Shown here: positions 34,228-46,169 of the stretch, in pieces
How the letters are laid out: each line of letters starts with the position of its first letter
How positions within the stretch are numbered: position 1 is the stretch's first letter
DNA from: Gremmenia infestans
Taxonomy: Eukaryota > Ascomycota > Leotiomycetes > Helotiales > Hamatocanthoscyphaceae
Assembly: GCA_032629725.1 (NCBI GenBank)
Contig: JAFEVB010000015.1
Span: 682,001 to 746,000, forward strand
Direction: 5' to 3'
Length of the DNA: 64,000 nucleotides
Notes under the pieces: model-generated
What the model was told of the DNA's origin: nothing
Database searches by the model: none
The model's input: only the letters and a program-made list of their open reading frames with translations
Position numbers and translations under genes: made by a program

Positions 34228-36809
34228 CTACAACTCGAGCCTGCCAGTTGCAAATTCGGGAGCGGGCTCGTCATCCAGGAAGCTGAGAGCCTCCACAGCC
34301 TTTCCCCCACAAGCTCTCTCTAAAGCCAAAAAGGCATAGTGACCGCCCACAACTGGTCTGGCTTTGAAAGAGTTCCCTGGGAAACCTCCGTCTCCCTCGG
34401 TATCATACAAGTCCGTAAGCGGACAATCTGTTAGGTTTGGTCAGTGGTGCAAACAAAACGACTGGAAACAGAACTCTACATACCAGTCGATGTCTCATTC
34501 ACCCACAATGCTATAGATTCGACTATTTCTTCCCGCACTTGCTTGCTAGCAACTGCCACCGCGAAGAATTCCCAGTCGCTTTTAGTTTGCAAATGCCTGC
34601 TGTCAAGTGGTAATCCATACCTTTGACGGACGTTGTGGTACCAGTCGCTTTGGGTTTTGTAGACTTTCTCATCGATGAAAGCGGTCTTAGATGGCTTAGA
34701 TCCGAGTAGAGGCTTCTGGCCCTGTGCGAAACGTGGACTGGAACTCGAAGGTAGGTGAAAGCAGAGTAGGGCATCTGCGTACAGATTGTAGAGCGTGGTC
34801 CAGCTGCCGTACCAGGTGTATGCCAACTTAGCATGGGTGCCGTCTCGCGAGAAGGCAAATTCGTCGTGCCATCTCTTAATATATACCTCGGAGATATTCT
34901 GATAATACTTCGCATCTTCAGTCTCTCCCACGAGGTCGGCAATTTCGGCCATTGCTCGAATTCCAATGATTCCCTTCACCGCGAGGTTTGTCTGGTTTGC
35001 CAACCAGCCAGCGAAATCATCCGTTGACAATTGATTGCTCGGGATAAGAGTTTCCCGAACAAGATATCCGGTCCATTGCTTCCACAACCTGTAGGACTTC
35101 TCAATCCATTTACGTGCTTGCTTTTCACCCTTGGCAGAAATTGGGCCTCCAAAAGAGTCATCCATACCATCAGAGTCAATGTAGAGTGAAAACGACCCAT
35201 CCGCGGACTCTACGTATTTATTTGTCCCAGCTGCAGACCAAATGCTGGCTGGCTCGGTATCGTACTTAAGTGAGTTGACAAGAGCCAATCCCATAATCAG
35301 CATGTCTCCGCATTCTTCAACAGGCATATACTCGTCGTTGCCATCCGGATGCCCAGTCGCATTTGGGAAACTGGCACCAACATCGTGCATACTGTAATCG
35401 TTGGGATATTGTCCACTAAGCTGATGCTCAATCAGAGGCTCCATGAGCCAGGCCAGCCACTTCGGATTCGTGTATAAAAAGTATGGGAAGGCAGGGTAGA
35501 TAACATCAACAGTATTCATGTTCCCGTCGGACGAGATCTCCTTGAAGAAAATAAGTGGATCGTCAGGGGTTCCTGCGAAGCTGCAAGCACCCATTACTTG
35601 ACGAGCACTTAGGGCAAGAATGTCCTTGTAATCTTCAGACCCAGATTTCAAAGCATCTATTTCTAGCTGCTCCGAGTAGTTTCCGGCAAGCTTGGATGCC
35701 GTAGCGAAGTCGTGGTAGTGGAAATCGAGTACAGTTTCTGCCGTCGGGTAATAAGATTGCCATAGTGGCTTCATCAAAGTCATTCCCCGGGCAGATGCGT
35801 ACTGGATGACTGGATCTTGAATATGGGCAATTGTGAAGAGGACGCTATCGTATGACTTTCCACCCGCTGCAGAGGTGCCATTGAGCTCGAATGACTTGGA
35901 AAAGGCAAAGACAGGTTCGTCATCCATAATAGCCCTGAAGTTGTCGTCAACGGAATTTTGTAGCGTTCCAGTTCTCGAAAACCGTTGGCGAAGCAGAGCA
36001 GAGGTACCAGCTTCATGTTGGACATCAGATGGGCCCGTGAAAAATAAGGTTCCCCATTCCCCTCGATCAGCATCTTCCGTCAACAGCTGCTCGGTCATTC
36101 GCTTGACTTTCCATGTTTTGAGGGGAGCATTTTGTTTTTTTCCCTCAACATGTTCCTGACCGAACTCCCACCGGATTGTATTGTCCCTATTTGCACTAAC
36201 CCATAAGCCGTTTAAGTCCACATAGATATCAAGGTCGAATCCTCCACTGACTTCCACGGTGAGGTATGATGCCGGAATCGCTTGTCGAAGTGAAGACGTT
36301 GGGGTCACAGGAGATAGAAAAGACAGAACAACATCTAGCGGTTCTTGAGAGGATTTGGGTGCAGGTATTTTGTATGTGAGATTCGTGGTGGAGGCATCGA
36401 AAGTAGCTCCAATATATGCGGGGTAGGAAACATTGAACCTGCATCCAAATGATTAGCTTCGAAGCATTAGGAAAGTTGTGTGACAAACGTTTCTCCGGAC
36501 TTTGGGAGCGAATCTTGAGCTCTCCCAAGTAGAGGAAATACTGTATTGGACTTTGGGACCGCAGCCAAAACCGATAATCCGACCTGTGCATAGCTGTTAG
36601 CCTACCTGCTTTGAAGGATCCCGGGAAAGCTGTACCTCTTGTCCAGTCCAGAAAATAGGCCAGTGGTCCCAAGGATTCTCTCGAGCATGTCCCAGCCAGG
36701 TACTTAAATAAGGAGTTCGCACAGCGAGAGGTATAACAGGCGGCGTCAACGTCGAGGCCTCGCTGATGACGGCGACAGCCGCCGCAGCCAAACAAGTCGT
36801 CCAGCGCAT
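34228..36809 (-). CDS. gtaA: Secreted GtaA-type glutaminase
   Basis: Exons 36809-36636, 36583-36489, 36438-34484 and 34427-34228 encode 807 aa. Residues 1-19 form a signal peptide (MRWTTCLAAAAVAVISEAS). The domain order follows the GtaA family (DUF4964, DUF5127, DUF4965, DUF1793). Visible segments are PLAVRTPYLSTWLGH, WPIFWTGQE, HDFATASKLAGNYSEQ, SMHDVGASFPNATGH, EYMPVEECGDMLIM and the C-terminal PVVGGHYAFLALE. GtaA enzymes of Aspergillus deamidate extracellular L-glutamine to glutamate plus ammonia. Several N-glycosylation sequons (NGT, NYS, NAT, NQT, NIS, NET) fit secretion. It is divergent from an SDR gene about 540 bp away. All four exon junctions are in phase. Confidence 0.92.
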
Positions 36810-37348
36810 GTTAGAATGTAGCCAATAGGGAATTAGCACCAGCTGTAATTCCTATTTCGATATGTTGGTCTTTGGACATGAATTTACAACAAAGTCTCAG
36901 GTTTCCTCCAAGAGCTACAAAGGGTGAAGAGTGAAAGGTGAAGGGTGAAGGGAAGAAGGAAGGATGATGATGGTAGTTGTGGGGAAAGACCATACGAGTG
37001 TAGCTGCAGGTGAAGCAAGTCTAGCGTCTCAAAACAACGCCACCCCACCATCCCATCCATCCTTCAAAGCTTTCCCCAGCTTTTGTCCTGCACAAGACCG
37101 CATGACTTTCGGGGTGCATTTCGCCCGAGAAAGCAGCAAAAATCAACAGCGCGGGGTCTCGATGGGGCAAGATGTTCCGCCACGCCGTTGGTTATCGTAC
37201 TGTACTGTACGTGTGAACCTTTTTAATATATAATATACCTTAGCCAAGCCAGTTCCTGTATACAAATAGTGGGAGCCTGTGACTGCGTATTGTTCTCTGT
37301 CTTTCATTTTTACTGCTGCTTGGAATCGACCACAAGTCCTTTACCAGC
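36810..37348. promoter_or_regulatory. Divergent promoter glutaminase / SDR
   Basis: About 540 bp lies between divergent starts. GAAGGGTGAAG-type purine repeats lie near 36925-36960 on the plus strand (pyrimidine-rich on the glutaminase transcript strand). A TTTAATATATAATATACC element lies upstream of the SDR gene. GATA-like motifs are present but not conclusive for nitrogen control. Confidence 0.5.
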
Positions 37349-38152
37349 ATGTCTTTAGAAGGCAAAGTCATTGCTATTACTGGAGGCGCCAGTGGCATTG
37401 GGTTGGCTACAGCGAATCTGATCTCGAGCCGAGGCGCAACAGTCTGCCTTGCAGATATTGATCCCGCGAGCATCTCCGCAGCCGAATCCCATTTCACGGC
37501 TCGCAAGGTCCCCTTTTCTGTGACCCAAGTGGATGTCTCGAAGCGACCGGAAGTCGATGCATGGGTTGATGGCATCGTCGAAAGATTTGGAAAGTTGGAT
37601 GGAGCCGTAAATTCCGCTGGAGTCATCGGGAAACACCATGGGATTACTACGATCATGGAGCTTGAGGACGATGAATGGCATAGGATCATCTCTGTAAACT
37701 TGACGGGCATGATGTACTCTTTGAGAGCAGAGTTGAGAAAGATTTCGGAAGGAGGATCGATTGTCAATCTCTCTTCCATACAAGGCGTCATGGGTAGGCC
37801 TTTCGTTCTTCTGAAAGTCTAAGACGTTCACTTACAATGGAACATAGGTTTCCCGGGTAGCGCAGCATATGTCACAAGTAAGCATGGTGTCATTGGCCTT
37901 ACAAGGTCAGCGGCAAAGGAGAATGGATATCGAAATGTTCGAGTAAATGCTGTTGCTCCGGGATCTATCATTACTCCTTTGCTGAAAACGGCTCAAGAGG
38001 GAAACCCCAATGAAGGCAGCGATAGCCCCGCTGTCATCAAGCGGTCGGGCACTGCTGAAGAGATGGCAAATATCATTGCTTTTCTTGTGGGACCTGAGAG
38101 TTCTTATGTCACAGGCTCAGTGTATGGTGGCGATGGCGGCTGGGACTGTTGA
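37349..38152 (+). CDS. Short-chain dehydrogenase/reductase (classical SDR)
   Basis: Exons 37349-37793 and 37848-38152 encode 249 aa, typical for classical SDRs. The cofactor motif TGGASGIG is at about residues 11-18, then NSAG (a variant of NNAG), Ser in IVNLSSIQG, and the catalytic pair in SAAYVTSKHG (Tyr156, Lys160). The segment RVNAVAPGSIITP follows. An acidic residue after the second strand (LADIDP) suggests NAD(H) preference. The C-terminal GSVYGGDGGWD is the usual closing loop. Substrate unknown. It is complete and unlike the degraded SDR at 46.2-47.1 kb. Confidence 0.93.
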
Positions 38153-38643
38153 TGATCTGGATCAGGCGAGCATGGTATCACTTGTTTTGAAGTCCGGAGG
38201 ATTGAAAAGTATACTTGGTACTCTAGCTGCAAAAATATGAGGGACAGTGTCATACGAGCAACGTGCCCCGCCTAACGGCCCATTTTAAATTTTCGAGTCC
38301 AAATTTCTTACAATTTGTGACACAATATTTAGCCGCCACTCTTTCATAAGCAAGTCTTACTCTTTGTTCTCGGACTAGAAGCAGGGCGGATATGGGGAGC
38401 ATTTGTTCGCAGCGTTCCCAAATCATACTAGGTACCGGGCAGTCATTGCTAAATAAACCAGCTCCTCTGGTTGGTTTTGATATCGAGAACGATGAACAAA
38501 AGAGATACGATGCTGACTCGAACCTCAAAACTCAGTACGGGGAGCTGGTTTCATTCTATATTGAGCATATCTTTCGTGAAATAATGTTATACAATGCTTG
38601 AACACATCAAATGCCAGGTCTTACAAAACGCCATCCAAACACA
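38153..38643. other. Convergent 3' region
   Basis: It holds the 3' ends of the SDR gene and the minus-strand SLATT gene. No gene is visible. The ORF at 38392-38601 has no recognisable content. Confidence 0.45.
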
Positions 38644-39327
38644 TTATGCTAGGTGAGGTGCCACCTGCTGAGGTGGGCTATTTGTGCCACTTTCACTCGA
38701 GGCCGTATATGTAGAAGGCCTATTGTTATAAACGCATGCTTTCGCTCTCCGAAATCTTGCAAAACAATTCTCGATCACGTCTTCTCTTGTCATGCCCCTT
38801 TTCACGATCCCCGTCTCCATCAGCTCCTTCAAAAATGACTCCACCTCATCATACTCGTTCCAATCCTTCTGGAAGCGATCAGGCAGGCCTGAATTGTGCA
38901 GCAGTGCTAACAGTCCTGCAATGACGGTATTTGCCGCTGCCAATAGTGTAATCGCGAGCTCTTGTCCGTTTGCCCTTGAACCCAGAGCCGTCAACGCGGC
39001 ACCCAGTAAGAGCTGGAACACCATACTGGTATTGACTAAAGCCGCAGAGACGTAGTAGGAATATTGGCAATTGACTCTCGCTCGGATGACGTCTCTGTAT
39101 AAGCCATCGGGTATGCCTTTGGGTGGGTACATCTTCGAGGTTGGGTGGAGAAGCGCCTGACTTTCTACGCTGCTCGAGGCGCCGATTGCATGACATACAA
39201 TTGCTAAATCGGCATCGGAGAGTCTGGTGATATTGTAATGACGGTCCGGTAGCGGTGACTCCATGTGTGGTGCCGTCGATGTGGCGATGGAGGGCGTGGT
39301 GGAAGTAGGTGGCTTTAGATCCGCCAT
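38644..39327 (-). CDS. Fungal SLATT-domain two-TM protein
   Basis: This single-exon gene encodes 227 aa. After a Ser/Thr/Pro-rich head comes YYVSAALVNTSMVFQLLLGA (helix 1, about residues 92-116), then LAITLLAAANTVIAGLLAL (helix 2, about 121-144), then LPDRFQKDWNEYDEVESFLKEL. This is the pattern of the fungal SLATT family (SMODS and SLOG-associating two-TM effector). Prokaryotic SLATT proteins are predicted pore-forming effectors tied to nucleotide-second-messenger defence. Function in fungi is not established. No nucleotidyltransferase or SLOG partner is visible nearby, so a conflict or cell-death role is an inference. The tail is cytosolic and Ser-rich. Confidence 0.82.
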   Translation of the reverse strand: MADLKPPTSTTPSIATSTAPHMESPLPDRHYNITRLSDADLAIVCHAIGASSSVESQALLHPTSKMYPPKGIPDGLYRDVIRARVNCQYSYYVSAALVNTSMVFQLLLGAALTALGSRANGQELAITLLAAANTVIAGLLALLHNSGLPDRFQKDWNEYDEVESFLKELMETGIVKRGMTREDVIENCFARFRRAKACVYNNRPSTYTASSESGTNSPPQQVAPHLA

Positions 39328-40399
39328 AGTAACAGGAGTGCAAGTGTATAATATGGTTGGAGGCTTGAGAATGTAGGAGGATCTCTAGCTTGAGCTCGCA
39401 GCTAATCAAATAACGCTCTAAGTATGTGATTCTCGAACGAATGGAGAATGAGGGGGTATAAAACATTGAGATGGGGTTTATGACATTTATAGGCATCCTA
39501 GATCTTCACAAGGCTATCTGAAGAGTTGTGCCATAAGCGCCGGAGTGCTAGATGATCCTACGGGGCCCTGTTGGAGGTGTCTGCCTCCTAACAGCGATGC
39601 ACAACATGGGGCGCTGGGAACTGGAGTGAACACAAGGTAATACAAACATCAGACTTACGCTAAAAACAGAGACAAACTACAAACAACAGCTTCATACCGG
39701 AAGTCATAGAAACCAGCATGGTCAAGTGATAGCTGGTTTGACTGTATCTCGTAATATTTCGCATTTAAGATCGCCAATATATAAAACCCTAGTAGGAATA
39801 CAAGGAGCAGTACCCTTGGTTCGCGCCAAAATACGATAGTAAGCTGACGGCCTATCAAAAAAACCGAGAAGAACACCAACATTGAGGCTCATCTGTGTAA
39901 CCAAGATCCAATAATAGCGTGTTACCGGTCAGCCTTGCGGCGGCACAGGCATTCTTGATTGCAATTCATATCAGTGGTGTTAACTGGAACGAAAGATGCG
40001 AGGTGTGAGTAAGATTTCCTTTTCCCAGAGTGTAGGAGGAACATCCCAAATTCAAAAGAGGATTGCAGTATGTCGGAAAGACTGATAGAGCCTAGAGGTC
40101 CAAAACCAACACTCGCTGGTTCAATGGCGGCCCCCAACAAAGAGCCAGCCTCGAACATGGATCTCGACGAACCCGAGCCCTCATGATGATCAATACGGTA
40201 TCATATGCTGTGAGAACGTAGGGAACACGAGGTAAGACCAGCCCAAGACGGAAAACGTTGGTGGTCGTTGATGTTTGACATTGACATTGATTGGAAGCTC
40301 ACGTAAGTCAAAAAGCAGGCTAGTACACGTGATCTTGAAATGCTGCTAACCTTTTGGGGCGGCACCTGATTTCAACCTCCTTCAGTCCTTAGCTTCACC
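39328..40399. other. Divergent intergenic region with a weak protein-like fragment
   Basis: It lies between the SLATT gene and the Ap4A phosphorylase gene. Minus-strand frames at 39904-39655 and 40158-39922 show protein-like stretches but no complete gene. One piece (CIPTRVLYIGDLKCEIL) faintly resembles the segment before HET domains. CACGTGA lies near 40326. Confidence 0.35.
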
Positions 40400-41450
40400 A
40401 TGCCAGCCATCCGAGCTCTGCCAGCTCTTGTTCGGGGCCAATTCAGAACGGCTCAGGAGGCTGGAGGCCTCACTTTTTACTCAACCCAAGTCTCAATCCT
40501 TTCTTGCAATGGTCTTCCTGTATGTGCAGCGTAACACAATCCTAATGACCAGTATCTCCGAGTCAACTTGCTAATCCCCATAGTTTCAAATCCGATTTTC
40601 CCCTGCCCTCGCAAGTAAACCGAAGTCAAATAAACCACGCAATTCTAAACTTGCAGACCCATTTGAGAATCCTCAAAAGGGCCTATTTCTGGCTGATTTG
40701 TCGCCCACTCACTACTTGGTCCTCAATAAATTCCCCGTTATTCCAGACCATTTCATACTTGCAACCAAGAGATTCCAAGAGCAAACGGATCTCCTAGAGG
40801 AAGAAGATATTAGTGCTGCGTATGAGTGTTTGAAAGCATACCGGGCCCAAGGAGAAGAGTTATTTGGATTTTTCAATTCTGGTGAACACTCGGGAGCATC
40901 ACAACCTCATCGGCACATCCAATTCCTACCTGTTGAATCAATGCGCAATGGTATTGATGAAGGAACTTCCTGGAATGTTCTGGCCGACAACCTCACAGGA
41001 AACCAAGACACAGCAGACCTACCTTTTACCTACTTTGTGTCGGAGATCCCAGACGCAAACATTGCGACTCCAAGCCAGCTTCACAAAATATATACAACAC
41101 TGTACGATCAGGCACTAAGAGCAACCCAGAAATTTGCTGAATGCCCAGGAAGTTCATTCTCATTGCTCGAAACCACAAGAAAAGGAGAATCCCCAATAAG
41201 CTACAATATTGGACTCACCGATCGAAAAATGGTCCTGTGCCCTCGTGTTTCAGAGGGTTCAAAGATCAAGAGCATAGAGGGCGACGTCATTGGCCCTATC
41301 GCTCTCAATGGCACTGCGCTTGGTGGTACACTTCTGGTTAAGAGCAACGAGGAATGGCAGGCTCTACGAAACGATGAATCAAAACTTAAAGAAGTCCTTC
41401 AAGCTATTGGCATCCCTTCTCAAAAGATAGGTCTTGGTGAACGACTATGA
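40400..41450 (+). CDS. ATP adenylyltransferase / Ap4A phosphorylase (Apa1/Apa2)
   Basis: Exons 40400-40519 and 40584-41450 encode 328 aa, near the usual length. The enzyme phosphorolyses diadenosine tetraphosphate to ADP and ATP. It belongs to the HIT superfamily branch with the active-site motif HxHxQ, seen here as QPHRHIQF. Other family blocks are FQIRFSPALASKPKS across the splice junction, DPFENPQKGLFLADL, HYLVLNKFPVIPDHFILATK and LTDRKMVLCPR, then GTLLVKSNEEW. The start at 40400 gives a normal N-terminus; an internal Met at 40698 would remove the front of the domain. APA1 and APA2 cannot be told apart here. Confidence 0.93.
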
Positions 41451-41604
41451 TTACGACTACATTTAACAATCTAGAAGTTGGCAACTCATGACGCCCCTGA
41501 ATAACAAAATACACGAATCTATCCATACCAAAGAAACATTCCCGTACTCATACATGTCCCCAGCCTCTCGAGGTCTTTATTTCAGAATAGAACCGTCATA
41601 ATTG

Positions 41605-43450
41605 TTACTCTGACCGACCGTGAAGGTCGTCCCAACGTTTTCGACAAGTGGCATTGCCAAAATGATAAGACCCACCATTATTGGCAATGTATTCAGCGAC
41701 CGACTTCCAAGGAATTTTGTTTCTCGACAGATCGGAACTACTAGTCAACTTGTGCACAGCTCTATTCAATAGTCGCACCTACAGAAATCAGCAATGTCAA
41801 ACCATAGAAAAGCACTTTACTTACATCGTTGTCGTTCCACTCCGGTTTCCTCACTCGAGCGGCCTTATGCTTTGTCAGTGTACGGAACCGCCCTCTCAGC
41901 GTCGATTCTGCCTCTGTAAATTTCCCTTGTCGTCGTATATCTTTGTAAGACATGCCAGCCAGCTTCGACCTCACTAGGTAATCATCTTTGGTGTCCCGAT
42001 GGTGCATGGCCTGTGCGGTTGCACTTGATTGGTTCGACGCCGCCCAGAATGTTCCTTCTGAAAGAGGCTTTGGCTCAATTTTCTTTGGTGTATTAGACTT
42101 CGGGGAGACCAATTCAGATCGCTTGTAATCTCTTTGGAACTTTTCATTTGTATTGCCATGAGAATGGTCGCTTTTCCGGGATTGGCTGGCGGATGTACGC
42201 CTCGATGAACGCCTCTTGGTTGCCTGTGCTGAATCGAAATTATCACTGGGCAGAATGGACAAAGCTCTGCGAGGGCTGGGCAGCGAATCTGGGAGTATCT
42301 GTCGACTCGGACGAATCGGCACCGGTTGCTCGACTACTGCTAACGTCTCAGGCCCCGAAAAGTCTGACGCATCTTCCTCAATACTGGGAGCGGGGCTGCA
42401 ATCAGAGCCTGAGATGGCAGATCCTTGGCTCGATCCTGATGATGACATAGGCGCTGATGGGGCATCCAAAGTTAGCAACTTGGGTGAAATAGTACTTTGA
42501 GCGGCCGCGGCTCTTGACGCCCAAGAATTCCCTGCAATGTGTCCATTTTTCCACACGTTGCCAAGTTCTTGATTTCGTTGTGTATCCTGAGGTCTTGGAA
42601 GTCCATCGTTGGTTGGAGATAGACCATAAGTGTTATGATACTGGTTATCGGCGCTTCGGGCATTTTCTGGCCACCATGTTGTCTTTACTGTGTTGTCAAC
42701 AGAGGATGGCTCGACGTGGGGAATCATCGATTGCTGATTAATACCTGCGCCGTGTGATGTCAAGTTGTCATATACGATGTCGTAGCAAGTGTTCGTATCC
42801 ATAAGCTCATTCAACCTCGAGTTGGCTTCCATGTAGGAGCGTTGTGCTTGCGCTATTGGTGATGCTGGTGAGAACGTGGCAATGTCTGGCTCGCTCGAGA
42901 CTTGATATGAAAAGTCTTTGAGACCACATTGTGAGCTCGAGAACTCTGCGAAGCTCCCTCTCCCATGGTCTGTACCCCATTGTAAATATGGAGCTCCAAG
43001 CATTGGATTTGGTCTCTGGACGTAGTTCATATCCAACACTGGCTCGTGGTATGCTTGAAGTGATGCCGAGGCCTTCCGAGGTTGGCTATGACCTTGCCGC
43101 GAATTGCTGCATGGGGTCGTCTTTGGTAAGTGGGCGGTTTGGGTAACGGCTAAAGGAGAAGCTTCTTGGAAGTATCCACCGTATATAGAGTGTTCCTTTA
43201 TGCTGTCAGTCTTCCTTGAACTTCCATTTTTCGGGCCTTGGTTTACCGGTAGATTCTCGTTGTTGAATTCACCAATATGTTGGTCCCAGTTATCGTTTGT
43301 TGATGCCACGGGCCTGAATACACTCCATGCGTTGACATCGTTGTTCGTCATTTCTACAAGTCTTTGATGCAAAGACTCCGTTATCTGAACTGGGACAAAG
43401 CTTCCGAAGCCATTCGAGACAACGCGGGGGTTTGCGTTAATAAACATCAT
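41605..43450 (-). CDS. Fungal Myb/SANT-like protein, 599 aa
   Basis: Exons 43450-41825 and 41778-41605 encode 599 aa. Most of the protein is a Ser/Asn/Gln-rich, low-complexity region. The C-terminus carries a helical segment (YLVRSKLAGMSYKDIRRQGKF) and then, across the intron, a Myb/SANT-type helix bundle: RKPEWNDNDVRLLNRAVHKL, then IPWKSVAEYIA and TCRKRWDDL, with spaced tryptophans. The last 58 residues are in a separate exon; without it the DNA-binding-like part is cut in half. It is probably a nuclear regulator. Target genes cannot be inferred. It is convergent with the Ap4A phosphorylase gene, with only 154 bp between stops. Confidence 0.83.
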
Positions 43451-46169
43451 CGTAACGCCTCACCGCTTTCTTGTCTCGGCGCTGATGTAGCTATGCGAAA
43501 GCAATGCTTCTAGTCGACCGCTAGATGTACTTCAAAGGCGGGAAGGAGGCCTATTGACTTCGTCATCAGCCAATGTCACCAAAATCAACAGAAAACCAAG
43601 CGGTCAACCTATGAGCATTCACCCCAGGTTAGAGATGTACATCGTGCTTTAGAGGGGTTTCTGTTACTGACTGGTGAATGTTCCAGCACATATTCAATGC
43701 AAGGCGAGGCAAATACCCTCCCATGGTTGTTATGATTTCAAGACTTCCCAAATGCAATTGTACCCTCCTATCATTTTACTTACTTGCTACACCGCCAGCA
43801 GAGCAAGAAGATGGTGACTCTTACCTTTCGTTCAACCTTGCTTCCTTCCTCATTACCAACCTTTGTAAAACACTCGTGATATCGATTATTTTACTTTCAT
43901 ATGAACAAAGACCTATGAAGATTTGAACAGTAACCCTAGATTTGAAATATGTGCAAAGAACTTTGTTTTTCGCAGATATGCTATGGTTGCTGGTCTGCTA
44001 TTATATGATTGCATGCTGGAGATCCACAATGCCAGGCGAGTACGGGAACACTCTCTATTAGATTTCAGCAAATTTCAGGCTATGGTCTTCTAGAGGTGCC
44101 AAAGAAGGAATCGCTGCCGAAGAAGACCGTGCTTTCTCCGCATTTGCTATCAAGCGCTTCAAGTTGCTTGTCATTACACTGGCTTGCTGATCTAAATAGC
44201 CAGCCGCGAATCCATGAAGCCTCCCGTCATCTCCTAGGCATGGATTAAACGACGTTTTATCAGAACTACGGATTACCATCGCCTCATTCGAATTCTCGAT
44301 ACCTCTTGATAAGGCTGAATTGAGGTCTGATCTTGCTATCCGCGGTTGGTGCAACATCTGGGTCCAACGCCTAAGCGCCGTGGAGACTGCGGCTATACCT
44401 TACTACCAGTTCCGCTGCACGTATCCGAGGCTAGAGCGACAAACCAGATATGCGAATGAACTCGTTCGCATGTCTCAGGTTTACTCCGAATGTGTTGCTG
44501 GTTCCTTAGGGCCAAAGTGGTGGGCATGAACCGAATGTTTCTGTCAGAGCAAACTGACGGCTACGTGCATTCCTGAACCAGGCTCGGCCGGTATGACATA
44601 TTTCCTAACAAACGACTATTGGATGGCTCTCTTCTACAGATGCAGTGCTGACCGCTTTGATCATAGTGTAGACTTGCTTCCTCCCTGGTATCCGGGCCTG
44701 TGTGAATGTCCCGCAAAGTGTGACACCTCGCCACGTGCTCCAGGACACATGGCTATATCAAGCACGCGACTCCCATTGCCCGGTGTCAAAGCTCCATCTT
44801 GCGCTACGCCAACCACGCAGGATGTTTCATACTTTCATCCCATCTACCGGTTCTGTTTCTGGCCCTGCCGCCTCGCTTGAAGATGCCGAATATTCCTGCT
44901 GGAAGCCAATTGGGGAAATAACACAATCACTGGCAGTCACACAACGCAGAGACTGCCCAAGATCAGCCGGATCGTTGCACGTACCAACCTAGCGATCTGC
45001 ATAATGACCCTTGCTGCATGAATCTCATCGTGTCCCAACGTCAGGTCTCAAATTTTGCATCCATAGGTGCTCCCGCCTCATATCTGAGACTACCCATAGC
45101 GGGAAATGCATGACAGGCAGGTCCATGGTTGGCTTGAATCAGACCTTATTCTTGTAGCTAAAAACCCGAGTAATCACAACATCGGATGCAACTCCCGTGT
45201 TGATTAGATCCGTGCCGGAAGGACTCGAGAATTGAGTAGCTTTGGGCAGCAAGCTGACCGTGAATTTCCTCGTCTCCGTGGCATCTGCTAACCGTCAACT
45301 GTGATCCGTGGACATTACGAATAGGAAATCAGCGGTCTTTTTTCTGTGAGTGGTTGATGTAAAGCGCAGTTGATTCACCGCTGAAATCGTGAATCACTAA
45401 CTAGGACGGAATATTGATTCTTCCGGACGCAGGTGCAAGAGGTACCAGATTTAAAGTAATACTGGATAGACGTCCTTATGAGACGGGTGATATGCAAGGC
45501 TGGCGGGTGGGTCGTTATGCGGTCTGTCCTTAAATTGAGGCATTCCTTGGCAATGAGAAGGAGAGGAGTAGTGAAAGAAGATGCATCTCATCGGGCTCGG
45601 ACTTCTCCGACGGAATCGAAACGGAACTTGTTACCCGGATTTTGGGGTCGACTGACTACTACTGGATGGAGCTTGAAACCGCAACCGCACTTCTTCGCAT
45701 CCCGCTTCACAAGCGACGCGGAAAGGGGTAATACGTGACAGCTGGAAGACCTCTCTTCTTGTATTACTCCGTACGGTACCTAGCTGCACAACCAACTTAG
45801 AATATGATGATTCTTGTATGCCGACTAATGCGTGGAATAGATAGGTCACTCAATCATAATGAGCACATTCTTTTCACACCCAGGCTCAGGCTCACTTCAA
45901 TCAGCAGTTCACAAGACAAGAAAAACGAAGGTCAAGACGAGATCAAAATCACAGCTCTCCTTGATGGACGGAAACAAGTGAGTGGTATTGTGCGAAATTC
46001 GAAAGCCTTCGAACCAAGCTTGGCAATAATGGATATCCCAGACTAGGAATTTCCTGTCCCTCGAGCTTCCCTCTGCATCATAGCCTTTAATATGCTCCAG
46101 CTCCTCATCACGCGAAAAGCTCTTACAGTAAGGCCTGTTCCATCCTCATCTTTCGTCTTCAAGCCCCGA
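43451..46169. other. Gene-poor region, 2.7 kb
   Basis: No intact gene is recognised. Several 60-100 codon ORFs occur on both strands (for example 44593-44992 plus and 44357-44058 minus) without known motifs. Next to a clear pseudogene, this stretch may hold other eroded sequence. No terminal repeats or transposase motifs were seen. Confidence 0.4.
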
